NCBI GenBank assembly: GCA_026003215.1
Contig: BPGV01000001.1
Span: 1,366,466-1,430,465, forward strand
Source of the DNA: Bacteroidia bacterium
Lineage (GTDB): Bacteria > Bacteroidota > Bacteroidia > SpSt-205
DNA: 64,000 bases
Direction: 5' to 3'
The position numbers and the translations under genes are program-made. This document shows positions 51,493 through 59,410 of this stretch, piece after piece (position 1 is the stretch's first letter; each line of letters begins with the position of its first letter). Below the pieces are notes generated by a model. The model had not been told where the DNA came from. It made no database searches and saw only the letters and a program-made list of their open reading frames with translations.

Positions 51493-52392
51493 CTAATAGC
51501 TCCCCCCAGACAAACGGGCTCCATAAGGCCGCCCTCCTATCCACAGACGCACTACCGCAGGGACAGGAATCTGTATCTCCCATTCTTGGTTTCCGATTTG
51601 GGCGAGGGTTACCGGAAGCCTGCGCCCCAAGAAGTCCCATGCCTCCACCGATGGCGAGAGGACGCTTCGCACAAAAAGATGGTTTCCTCTTTGCCAAAAG
51701 GGGAGGTTTGTTTGGGCCTCCAGCGCTGTAGGACTAAGCTGGTGGATAGCGACCAAGCCATCCAGGTCTGCGCTGAGGCGGTCGGACGGCTGCCAGTGAG
51801 TCGCATCGCGCACACGCACCCACCGAACCCACCCTAAGGCTACCTGCGCTAAGTCAAACGCATCCCCGCCAGCTTCCGCGGGGTCTTGCCAGCTAATTTC
51901 CCCTGAGCAACTACCACACCCCGTAGGCGTACGCCCGGCCAATCCGGCCCCTGTCACCGAGTCGTACGGAAAAACCCGCCAGTTTTGCCCATCCTGCGAC
52001 ACCTCCACTATCATCCACTCCTCAAAGACTTGGCCATTCCCATAGAAGAAGGCATTCTCAAATACAACAAAATCAGGTCCTGGCCCATCCACTATCGGCG
52101 GGTCAAACTCCAAAGTTATATAGCCGCCTTTTCCTAAGGACACCACCTGACAAGGGTCGGCACAAGGCCGAGTGGGGGTGGCCGTCGTACAGATAGGCCC
52201 CAGGACATTGTACGGAAAGTACCGGCTATCTTGCCCAAAGGTCTGCGAAGTGCCAAAAGCATAATCTACCACGCGCACTGGCCATATACTGGGGGGCGAA
52301 GGGGGAAAACAGCGTTCACCGCAAGCACACTGCGCAAAAAGTACCCTTGTCAGCACACCTATTATGCCCCCGCAGAGATACGCTCGCCCCAT
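51493..52392 (-). CDS. Secreted cell-surface protein, unknown function
   Basis: A 299-residue protein with an N-terminal signal (GIIGVLTRVLFAQC). The mature part carries LGKGGYITLEFDPPIVDGPGPDFVVFENAF, then EEWMIVEVSQDGQNWRVFP, which recurs in secreted bacterial cell-surface proteins with jelly-roll-like folds, and many Cys pairs (TGCGSCSG). The last 60 residues (VEAWDFLGRRLPVTLAQI through VRLWIGGRPYGARLSG) resemble a degenerate type IX sorting domain. It overlaps the oxidase gene by 31 nt; GTG 52356 would avoid that overlap. Confidence 0.65.
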   Translation of the reverse strand: MGRAYLCGGIIGVLTRVLFAQCACGERCFPPSPPSIWPVRVVDYAFGTSQTFGQDSRYFPYNVLGPICTTATPTRPCADPCQVVSLGKGGYITLEFDPPIVDGPGPDFVVFENAFFYGNGQVFEEWMIVEVSQDGQNWRVFPYDSVTGAGLAGRTPTGCGSCSGEISWQDPAEAGGDAFDLAQVALGWVRWVRVRDATHWQPSDRLSADLDGLVAIHQLSPTALEAQTNLPFWQRGNHLFVRSVLSPSVEAWDFLGRRLPVTLAQIGNQEWEIQIPVPAVVRLWIGGRPYGARLSGGSY

Positions 52393-53672
52393 AAGAGCGC
52401 CTGTAAATAAGGAGTGCGAAAAACCCCATGCGAATCATACTGCGCCTGCAGCGCCAAAAAGGTAGAGAGCTGCGGATACTGCTGAGCTATGTATTCGGCG
52501 GAGGCGGTATGCATTTTCCCCCAGTGCGGGCGTCCCCCATACGCCTGAAAAATCTCCTCTATCCCGCGGAAAAACTCTGCATAAGGCATGCGATAATAGG
52601 CGTGCACCGCAATAAAGACTCTGTCTTCTCCATAAGCGGGACTAAGCGGAATATCATCACCCCGCACATAACGGTATTCTATCGGGAAGCTGACTGCAGG
52701 CTGATGTTTCTCTATCCAGCGGCGAATCTCCCGTAAAACTTCCGGACCGGCCGCCGCAGGCACGCCATACTCCATCTCGCGGAAACGTACCCACCTCGGC
52801 GAAGCAAATATCCGATAGGCTTTATCCACACGTACTTCTTCGGACATGCTCCGCCCGGCAAACCGACACAGGGCAGGACTGGCGCTCGGGAGAAACTGCG
52901 CGAACTTATTCACGGCCCAAAAAGCCCCATTCTCCCACAAGGCATCTATAAACCAGCGCCGCAAAAACGACACTTGGCCTGCCTCAGTGCTTTTCTCGCT
53001 AAGCTTGACAGCGGCCTTCTCACTATACGGAAACCAAAAAAACTCAAAGTGTCTATACCGCTCCAGCCACTCTTCGCTACGCTGCAGCGCTTCTTCCAGG
53101 GGGTAGAGCTTCTTAGTAAGACGAAGGTAAAAGCGGGGTTCCACGCGTAGGGTCACCTGCGTAATCACGCCAAGCAGGCCCAACGACACTTGCAAAGCCC
53201 GAAAAAGCGCCGGCTGGGTATCGGCATACACATCGTGTATCCGTCCCTCTCCATCTACAAAGCGATAATGCACGGCCTGCGTGGCCAGAATACCAAACGC
53301 CTTACCTGTGCCATGGGTGCCTGTGCTAAAAGCGCCGGCGATACTTTGTCTATCTATGTCGCCTTGATTGGAAAGGGAAAAGCCCTCCTTCCACAAGAGC
53401 GGCAGGGCCCGATACAGGCGCGTACCCGCCCAAAGCGTAGCGGTATGCTGGGTAGGGGAAACGGATATGAGGCCCTGCATCCTATCCAGTCGCAGTAATA
53501 TCCCTTTCGTATCCGCCAATGGAGGCCACGAGTGTCCTGCCCCTATCACCCGAAGGGTATGCTTTTTTTTTGCAGCCTGCTGGACCCATCGTACTATCTC
53601 TTCCTCATTCGTAGGCTCGGCGTATACAGTGGGTTGTATCGCTACAGTTCGGCCCCAGTTGCGTACCCTCAT
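52362..53672 (-). CDS. FAD-linked sugar-lactone oxidase (gulonolactone/arabinonolactone oxidase type)
   Basis: About 436 residues. The FAD-binding PCMH domain is at the N-terminus (TLRVIGAGHSWPP and SIAGAFSTGTHGTG), and the C-terminal ALO domain ends in RPHWGKMHTASAEY, with the HWGK motif at the active site. It probably oxidises an aldonolactone to its 2-keto product; the substrate is unknown. ATG 53672 is in ATGA overlap with the aroA stop. A start at 53687 is also open. Confidence 0.85.
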   Translation of the reverse strand: MRVRNWGRTVAIQPTVYAEPTNEEEIVRWVQQAAKKKHTLRVIGAGHSWPPLADTKGILLRLDRMQGLISVSPTQHTATLWAGTRLYRALPLLWKEGFSLSNQGDIDRQSIAGAFSTGTHGTGKAFGILATQAVHYRFVDGEGRIHDVYADTQPALFRALQVSLGLLGVITQVTLRVEPRFYLRLTKKLYPLEEALQRSEEWLERYRHFEFFWFPYSEKAAVKLSEKSTEAGQVSFLRRWFIDALWENGAFWAVNKFAQFLPSASPALCRFAGRSMSEEVRVDKAYRIFASPRWVRFREMEYGVPAAAGPEVLREIRRWIEKHQPAVSFPIEYRYVRGDDIPLSPAYGEDRVFIAVHAYYRMPYAEFFRGIEEIFQAYGGRPHWGKMHTASAEYIAQQYPQLSTFLALQAQYDSHGVFRTPYLQALLWGERISAGA

Positions 53673-54958
53673 GAAGCGAAGGTACATTTTATCCCCAGCT
53701 CTGTAAGCGTGCGCCAGTATCCCGGAAAGGACTTAATGACCGAATGCGGCTGCCGGATCCCCACGGGCCCTTTGCTCCGAGCAGCGATGAGACTCATCCC
53801 CATAGCCATCCGATGGTCTCCGTAGCTTTCAAATACCATATCGCCCAGGATTTGTCGGCGGAGCGGATACACCATCAGCTCATCTGGGGTCCATTTGAGC
53901 TGTACACCTATGCGCGCCAGTTCGGTGGCTAAGGCTTGGAGCCGATGAGTCTCCTTATAAGGGAGCGTAAATACGCCTGTCAAACGGGAAGGTGCCTCGG
54001 CAAAAGCACTCACTACCACCAGCGGAATAGCCGCATCCGGAAAGTCTCGTACATCCATTTCTATCGCCGGAATAGGACCCCCTTGACTTTCAACCCAGAG
54101 ACCTTCCTCTTCCCAATTCAAGCGCAAAGGCCAAGGCAGAACATCCAGCAAGAGCCTTTCTGGCTGAAAAGAACATGAAGATATAGGCAAAAACAAACGA
54201 GCCTCTACAAGCATAGCCCAGGCAAAAAAGAATGTAGCGAGGCTCCAATCAATCTCTCCTTTAAAGTACAAGGAACTTTGGGGAGTAGAACCGATCGCCA
54301 ATCGCCATCCTTCTTGGGTAGGTATCCATTCCCAGCCATAGGCCCTGAGAAGCTGCCGCGTGATCTCGCGGTAAGAAGGGGTAGCTGGCTGCTTAGCGCG
54401 TTCCTCTATATACGCCCCCTCGGGCAAATGAGGCGCCAAGAGAAATAAAGCTGATAAAAACTGACTGCTCACTGAGCTATCCACTGAAAATCCTTCTGGC
54501 CTCCAGCTTGGTTCACCCCAAATTTCTATGGGAAAAAGCCCAAGCGCTACTTTTATTTGAGCCCCAGCAGATAGGAGGGCTTCTATAAGAGGGAGGATAG
54601 GCCGCTTTCGTAAGGGGGGCGCCACATCTATCCAAAATCGCCCTGGAAAACGCGCCAAAAATGGTAAAAGAAACCGCAACGTCGTTCCCCCTTCTCCCAA
54701 ATAGAGGTGAGCCCCGGTGCCTCGTATCGAATCAAGCGAGAAAAGATGCGTTTTTCCCTCTTTGGCATGGAGATAGCCCAAAGAGCGGAGCGCCTTCACT
54801 AAGTAGTATGTATCCTCAGCCGCCGAAAGCCCCTCTACCTTAAATGGCTGGCCTGTCTGCGCTCCCAATACAAGCTGGCGATTGCTTAGGCTCTTACTAT
54901 AGGGCAACCGAACCTGCCCCTCTACCCTGGAAGGGGGCGGAGAAACCCATACCATCAT
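53669..54958 (-). CDS. aroA: 3-phosphoshikimate 1-carboxyvinyltransferase (EPSP synthase)
   Basis: A 429-residue shikimate-pathway enzyme. Motifs: PYSKSLSNR near the N-terminus (Lys and Arg of the substrate site), GEGGTTLRFLLPFLA (the variant of GTAMRP), SSVSSQFLSALFLLAP, the DVRDFPDAAIPLVV catalytic Asp loop, and ESYGDHRMAMGMS near the end. It adds the enolpyruvyl group to shikimate-3-phosphate. It starts as ATGA on the aroB stop. Confidence 0.93.
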   Translation of the reverse strand: MMVWVSPPPSRVEGQVRLPYSKSLSNRQLVLGAQTGQPFKVEGLSAAEDTYYLVKALRSLGYLHAKEGKTHLFSLDSIRGTGAHLYLGEGGTTLRFLLPFLARFPGRFWIDVAPPLRKRPILPLIEALLSAGAQIKVALGLFPIEIWGEPSWRPEGFSVDSSVSSQFLSALFLLAPHLPEGAYIEERAKQPATPSYREITRQLLRAYGWEWIPTQEGWRLAIGSTPQSSLYFKGEIDWSLATFFFAWAMLVEARLFLPISSCSFQPERLLLDVLPWPLRLNWEEEGLWVESQGGPIPAIEMDVRDFPDAAIPLVVVSAFAEAPSRLTGVFTLPYKETHRLQALATELARIGVQLKWTPDELMVYPLRRQILGDMVFESYGDHRMAMGMSLIAARSKGPVGIRQPHSVIKSFPGYWRTLTELGIKCTFAS

Positions 54959-55890
54959 CTTAGCAGCTTCTTATACCAGCGTACAGCCGCCTGTAGCTCT
55001 TGCACGCGCACAGGTTCTATGCGCACTTCACCTGGGGCAGCCCATATAGGCACATATAACCGGCCGGCTTTTCGCTTCTTATCCTGCAGAAGGGTTTTTA
55101 GCCAACGCTCCCATGTAAAAGAAGGCAGCGGAAGAAGTAACTTTTCACTTCTGATTTTCTCAACAAGCTGGTCCAAGTGTGCTGGGGCTAAGTAGCCTTT
55201 TTGGTAGGAAAGCCAGGCCTCTTGCACCAGCCCCACTGCGACAGCTTCCCCATGCGTAAAGGGGATAGCTTGGGACAAAGAGAGACTTTCCCACACATGG
55301 CCGAGGGTATGGCCTAAGTTTAGGACACGGCGGCGGTCTTTTTCTGTCGGGTCTTGTGCGACAATCTCCCACTTGACGGCAGCCGCTTGCTCCAAAATAG
55401 CCAGCGAGGGTACCTGCGTAAAATCCCTGGCCAGCACAAGCTCCCATAACGCCCCGCCCACAATCATGGCATGCTTGAGCACTTCCACCCACCCGGAACG
55501 TACCTCCCGAGCAGGTAGGGTCTCTAAGAAGCCCCTATACGCCCAGATGGCTACCGGCTCCGCAAAGGTGCCTATTAGGTTTTTGCCTGCCTTGAAGTTT
55601 ATACCCGTTTTCCCGCCTATGGCTGCATCTACTTGAGCTATAAGGGTAGTAGGCACATAGACAAAAGGCACGCCCCGCTTCCAGGTGCTGGCCACAAATC
55701 CCCCTACATCTAACATACTGCCTCCACCGATAAATACCACTACATCCTGACGCTCCACCTCGTACTGCCAGAGCTTTTTCCACAGCCGCCGCACGACTGG
55801 GAGAGTTTTCATGGCCTCTCCTCCTTCTACGGTAAGCAGGGGAGTTCCCGCTCTAAGCGTATCTATGAGGGGTTTCCAAAGGGCATACAC
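54955..55890 (-). CDS. aroB: 3-dehydroquinate synthase (true start probably upstream, non-AUG)
   Basis: Converts DAHP to 3-dehydroquinate with NAD and a metal. Motifs: VVFIGGGSMLDVGGFVASTWKRGV, PTTLIAQVDAAIGGKTGIN, and the zinc ligands in EVLKHA, LNLGHTLGHV and HGEAVAVG. The GTG at 55890 is the first canonical start, but the family's first NAD-domain strand (VIRLFVCDGRVYALW) lies across it, and the open frame extends back to a TAG beyond the etfA stop with no ATG, GTG or TTG. A CTG at 55995 is one candidate. Confidence is high in function, low in start. Confidence 0.9.
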   Translation of the reverse strand: MYALWKPLIDTLRAGTPLLTVEGGEAMKTLPVVRRLWKKLWQYEVERQDVVVFIGGGSMLDVGGFVASTWKRGVPFVYVPTTLIAQVDAAIGGKTGINFKAGKNLIGTFAEPVAIWAYRGFLETLPAREVRSGWVEVLKHAMIVGGALWELVLARDFTQVPSLAILEQAAAVKWEIVAQDPTEKDRRRVLNLGHTLGHVWESLSLSQAIPFTHGEAVAVGLVQEAWLSYQKGYLAPAHLDQLVEKIRSEKLLLPLPSFTWERWLKTLLQDKKRKAGRLYVPIWAAPGEVRIEPVRVQELQAAVRWYKKLLR

Positions 55891-55978
55891 TCGCCCATCA
55901 CATACAAAGAGCCGAATAACCCCCTCTATCCCCGTTCGGGCTTGAAGAAACTCCCCCTCCGTAGCGTAAAATGCGGGC

Positions 55979-56974
55979 TTAGTGGGTATGTTCAGCCTTG
56001 TATTTTTTGATAGCCTCTATGAGGCGGGGTACGACTTCAAAGGCGTCGGCAACAATTCCATAATCCGCCACCTTAAAAAAGGGCGCCTCGGGGTCGTTAT
56101 TGATGACGACGATATTTTTAGAGGAAGCTACACCAGCCAAATGTTGGATGGCCCCAGAGATGCCTATGGCGATATACAGGTTCGGCGAGATTTGGATGCC
56201 TGTCTGGCCTACGTGTTCGTGGTGGGGACGCCAGCCTACGTCCGCCACGGGCTTAGAGCACGCGGTAGCCGCGCCCAATACCTGCGCCAGCTCCTCTATT
56301 ATGCCCCAGTTTTCCGGTCCTTTGAGGCCGCGCCCACCAGACACCACTATCTCGGCCTCCGTGAGCGGTATCTTATCCGTCGCTACTTTTTCCACGCCCA
56401 CTGGTCGGGCCCGCAGGTCTTCCGCCGAAGGAGTAAAAGCAAAATCTTCTTCACTTACCGAAGGGCGTGGCGCGCGTGCAGGGATAATCGCGTTTGCCCG
56501 CATAGTGACGATAAGGGGGAGATGGTCAGTGTACACCCACTCTATGGCTTTATTAGAATAGGCAATACGACGGGCACGAAACCCCGCGCTTTCTTTTTCG
56601 GGCACTTGGACAATCCCTGAGAGCAAAGCCCCATCCGCCCACACACTCAGCATGGGCGCCATAGCCCGCCCATTATAGGTCTGGGATAGGACCGCATAAG
56701 GCACTTTGTGGGCCGCAAGAAATGCAGCCATGGCCCGCGCATACGCCGCAGGAATAAACTCCGCCAGCTCTGGATGTAAGATGCGTATCACTTTATCGGC
56801 GCCATACTCGGCCAAAACTTGGGAGGTATTTTGGGGAACCTCCTTGCCTATTACCACTGCCCATACAGGGAGGCCTAAGGCATCCGCCCAAGTGCGTGCG
56901 GCCGTCAGCGCTTCTAAGGTAGATTTTTTGAAACGGCCTTCGGATACTTCAGCCCATACCGCTACGGCACTCAT
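55979..56974 (-). CDS. etfA: Electron transfer flavoprotein alpha subunit
   Basis: A 331-residue FAD-binding subunit. The C-terminal FAD domain has VVSGGRGLKGPENWGIIEELA, SKPVADVGWRPHHEHVGQTGIQISPNLYIAIGISGAIQHLAG and the IVVINNDPEAPFFKVADYGIV tail, all canonical. It accepts electrons from acyl-CoA dehydrogenases and other flavoenzymes. It overlaps etfB as ATGA. Confidence 0.96.
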   Translation of the reverse strand: MSAVAVWAEVSEGRFKKSTLEALTAARTWADALGLPVWAVVIGKEVPQNTSQVLAEYGADKVIRILHPELAEFIPAAYARAMAAFLAAHKVPYAVLSQTYNGRAMAPMLSVWADGALLSGIVQVPEKESAGFRARRIAYSNKAIEWVYTDHLPLIVTMRANAIIPARAPRPSVSEEDFAFTPSAEDLRARPVGVEKVATDKIPLTEAEIVVSGGRGLKGPENWGIIEELAQVLGAATACSKPVADVGWRPHHEHVGQTGIQISPNLYIAIGISGAIQHLAGVASSKNIVVINNDPEAPFFKVADYGIVADAFEVVPRLIEAIKKYKAEHTH

Positions 56975-57729
56975 ATCAATCCTTTGTTTGCGAGTTCCTG
57001 AACGAGTTCTTCTATCTTGTCGGGGTCAATCTTCTTGAAGGGGCCCTTTGCCGGGGGAAGCTCATGTCTTAGGGTCTGGACCCGCGGCGTTACCTCCACA
57101 GGCGGGAGAACATGAAGGGGCTTGGTTTTCGCTTGCATGATGCCCCGCACGTTCGGGATGCGCCACTCTGCCAGGCCTTTCTGAGCACTCAGCACCAGAG
57201 GAAGCGGAGATTCTATCCGTTCCTTTCCCCCCGTAATCTCGCGCGTAAGAACAGCTTTTTGCCCCGCTATCTCTATGCTCGTGGCGTAAGAGATATACGG
57301 AAGATTCAAGAGGGCCGCCACCATGCCCGGCACTTGGGAGCCGTTGTAGTCTATGGACTCCTTGCCGAAAAACAAGAGGTCAAATCCTTGCTTTTCGGCA
57401 TACGCGGCGATTTGGTTAGCGACAAAGTAGCCATCCACGGGGAGTGCATCTATCCGTACCGCTTCATCCAGCCCTAAGGCCAAGGCTTTGCGGAGATTGC
57501 TATCTACATTATCCGTGGAAGAGGCCCCATTTTTCCCTACACAGAGGACGGTCACATGCACGCCAGAGGGATTTTTTTCTTTAAGTTCTGCGGCTCGGGC
57601 CAGGACAAAATCATCGTACGGATTGACAATAAAGGTTACGCCGGTACGGTCCAGCTGGGTGCCATCCGCCGAAAACTGGATACGCGTGGTAGTGTCCGGC
57701 ACATGGCTAATGCAGCACAGGATTTTCAT
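56971..57729 (-). CDS. etfB: Electron transfer flavoprotein beta subunit
   Basis: About 252 residues from ATG 57729 (MKILCCISHVPDTT), the family start; the frame is open to 57753. The AMP-binding region FIVNPYDDFVLARAAELK, DLLFFGKESIDYNGSQVPG and the recognition-loop region match EtfB. Upstream is TTTTTTTG followed by 6 nt (57736-57743), a weak version of the element used by pyrE. It begins 30 nt after the NYN gene. Confidence 0.95.
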   Translation of the reverse strand: MKILCCISHVPDTTTRIQFSADGTQLDRTGVTFIVNPYDDFVLARAAELKEKNPSGVHVTVLCVGKNGASSTDNVDSNLRKALALGLDEAVRIDALPVDGYFVANQIAAYAEKQGFDLLFFGKESIDYNGSQVPGMVAALLNLPYISYATSIEIAGQKAVLTREITGGKERIESPLPLVLSAQKGLAEWRIPNVRGIMQAKTKPLHVLPPVEVTPRVQTLRHELPPAKGPFKKIDPDKIEELVQELANKGLI

Positions 57730-57759
57730 CACGGGCAAAAAAACGAAAAACAACCGAGC

Positions 57760-58278
57760 CTATCTCTCTATTTCGGGTTCCTCCACCAGCCCAGGAACCC
57801 GCGAGAGGCTGATAAACTCATGGCAGGCCTGGATAAGCTCCGGCGCAGAATATTGGTCAGGCCCTATTACCCGTACTATCTTGCCTTTATGAATGAGCCT
57901 ATTGACCAATGCCATAAAGTCCCCATCGCCCGACACAATCACGATCTCATCCAAAAAAGCCGACACCTCTAATATCTCCATGGCAATCTCCATGTCCATG
58001 TTGGCTTTGATTTCGCCGGAAGGAAGGCGTTTGAGGGGTTTAGTAATCACTCGGTAGCCCATTAGCGCTAAGGCCATGAGGAAACGCCGCTGCTCCTCCC
58101 GCTCTGGGTCGAAAGAAGAGAACGCGGTAAAAGTGGTGATATAGCTTTTTTCCCGCAAGAAGTAGTCCTTGAGGGCCTGATAGTTGAGGCGCGCATTAGG
58201 GTTTAGCGCGCGTACCGTACTGAAAACATTTTGCACATCTACGAAAACGCCTCGGCGGCGTAGCCAGCTTTCTTGCAC
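57760..58278 (-). CDS. NYN-domain protein (LabA/DUF88 family)
   Basis: A 172-residue PIN-like NYN fold. The three acidic corners are GVFVDVQNVF (Asp near residue 15), KANMDMEIAMEI (Asp near 95) and VIVSGDGDFMALV (two Asp near 118). Such proteins are predicted Mg-dependent RNA nucleases; the target is unknown. The GTG start is fixed by an exact TAnnTTTG element 4 nt upstream. It is divergent from the AAA+ gene, 109 bp apart, and 30 nt before etfB. Confidence 0.85.
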   Translation of the reverse strand: MQESWLRRRGVFVDVQNVFSTVRALNPNARLNYQALKDYFLREKSYITTFTAFSSFDPEREEQRRFLMALALMGYRVITKPLKRLPSGEIKANMDMEIAMEILEVSAFLDEIVIVSGDGDFMALVNRLIHKGKIVRVIGPDQYSAPELIQACHEFISLSRVPGLVEEPEIER

Positions 58279-58282
58279 GAAA

Positions 58283-58290
58283 CAAAGGTA
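58283..58290 (-). promoter_or_regulatory. TAnnTTTG (-7) element for the NYN gene
   Basis: Reads TACCTTTG on the minus strand, then TTTC, then GTG 58278; 4-nt spacing. Confidence 0.6.
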
Positions 58291-58331
58291 TCACAGGGGA
58301 GAGGAGCTTCTGAGAAAACCAACGCTTTTTG

Positions 58332-58339
58332 TACTTTTA
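58332..58339 (+). promoter_or_regulatory. Near-consensus -7 element for the AAA+ gene
   Basis: Reads TACTTTTA-GGGG, identical to the GH1 upstream string. A start near 58344 would give a leader of about 45 nt that holds the hairpin at 58345-58385. Confidence 0.4.
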
Positions 58340-58344
58340 GGGGA

Positions 58345-58385
58345 GGCGAGCGGAGGCCCTGGTGGGTGCGACCCCCACCCTCGCC
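58345..58385 (+). promoter_or_regulatory. Bulged 12-bp leader hairpin directly before the AAA+ start
   Basis: GGCGAG (58345-58350) pairs with CTCGCC (58380-58385), and GGTGGG (58361-58366) with CCCACC (58374-58379) around a 7-nt loop; a 10-nt 5' bulge contains GGAGG. The stem ends 2 nt before the ATG, with no T-tract. It could gate translation. Confidence 0.55.
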
Positions 58386-58387
58386 AC

Positions 58388-59410
58388 ATGGCTAAGCTGA
58401 ACGTGGAGGAGCTTTTGGCTCTCCTCAGCCGACAAGAGCTGCTCCGCATCGCGCGCGAAGGCCGAGAGCTGGGGCTACTCCGTCCTACCTACCCCCTCAA
58501 TCACTACGATGCCCAGAGCTTGCGTCGCCTCCTCCGCCGTCATGCAGAAATCCTCACCCATCTACCCTCTGTGCAAGATTACTTGCATAAATACAGCCGC
58601 CGCTCTACCCGCGAGCGGAACTCTCCCCCCCCTTCCGAAACCCTCCCAAGCCTACCTGTGCTCATGGAACGCCTCTTTCCAGGGGTACAGGGCATGGATG
58701 CGGAAAAAGAATCCCTCATAGAGTGGATATACCTACCCTTGGCAGCCCCCCAGCAAGCCCAACGCTACGGCCTTTCGCTCTCGCCCACCCTCCTCGTAGA
58801 AGGACCTCCAGGCACCGGGAAAAGCTTCCTCTTGCGACGATTTGCCCAAGGTAGCGGCTTTACTTACAAAATCATTCATACACCCGCTTTAGCCGTCAAA
58901 TGGTACGGCGAGACCGAACGCCGCCTCCGCAATATAGTTCATTCCGCCGTGCGGAAAGCCCCTGCACTCCTCGTATTCGAAGAGCTGGAAAGCCTCTTTC
59001 CCGATAGAGAACAAAATCTCCCTTGGCTCACCGGACCTGTGCAACAGTTTCTCCTCCTCTTAGATGAAATAAAAAACAAACAAGGCATCGCCGTGATAGG
59101 GATTACCAATCATGCTCAGAGATTAGATAAAGCGTTAGTACGGCCGGGCCGCTTTGACCACAAGCTATATGTACCCCCCCCAGACTTTACGGAAAGGCTC
59201 CTATTTCTCTCACGCCACGCGCAAACCTTACCCTTTGCCCCAGGGATAGATTGGACTCATTGGGCTGAAACCACGTCGGGCTATACCCGGGCTGACCTGG
59301 CCCACTTGCTCCAAGAAGCTGGACGCCGAGCCTTCCTACGCCACTGGCGAGAAGGAGCTCCCCAGCTCATCACCGAAGAAGACCTCCGCCTGGCCCTCAA
59401 ATCCGTGTAG
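58388..59410 (+). CDS. AAA+ family ATPase
   Basis: A 340-residue protein: a helical N-terminal domain (about 1-100) and one AAA module. Walker A GPPGTGKS is near residue 142, Walker B is LLVFEELE, where the usual Asp is Glu, a RPGRFDHKLYV segment supplies the arginine-finger region, and a small lid domain follows (TSGYTRADLAHLLQEAGRRAF). Resembles the central ATPase of FtsH/Cdc48-like proteins but lacks protease or membrane parts, so the substrate is unknown. ATG 58388 is the only plausible start. It overlaps the ricT stop by 14 nt. Confidence 0.85.
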   Translation: MAKLNVEELLALLSRQELLRIAREGRELGLLRPTYPLNHYDAQSLRRLLRRHAEILTHLPSVQDYLHKYSRRSTRERNSPPPSETLPSLPVLMERLFPGVQGMDAEKESLIEWIYLPLAAPQQAQRYGLSLSPTLLVEGPPGTGKSFLLRRFAQGSGFTYKIIHTPALAVKWYGETERRLRNIVHSAVRKAPALLVFEELESLFPDREQNLPWLTGPVQQFLLLLDEIKNKQGIAVIGITNHAQRLDKALVRPGRFDHKLYVPPPDFTERLLFLSRHAQTLPFAPGIDWTHWAETTSGYTRADLAHLLQEAGRRAFLRHWREGAPQLITEEDLRLALKSV

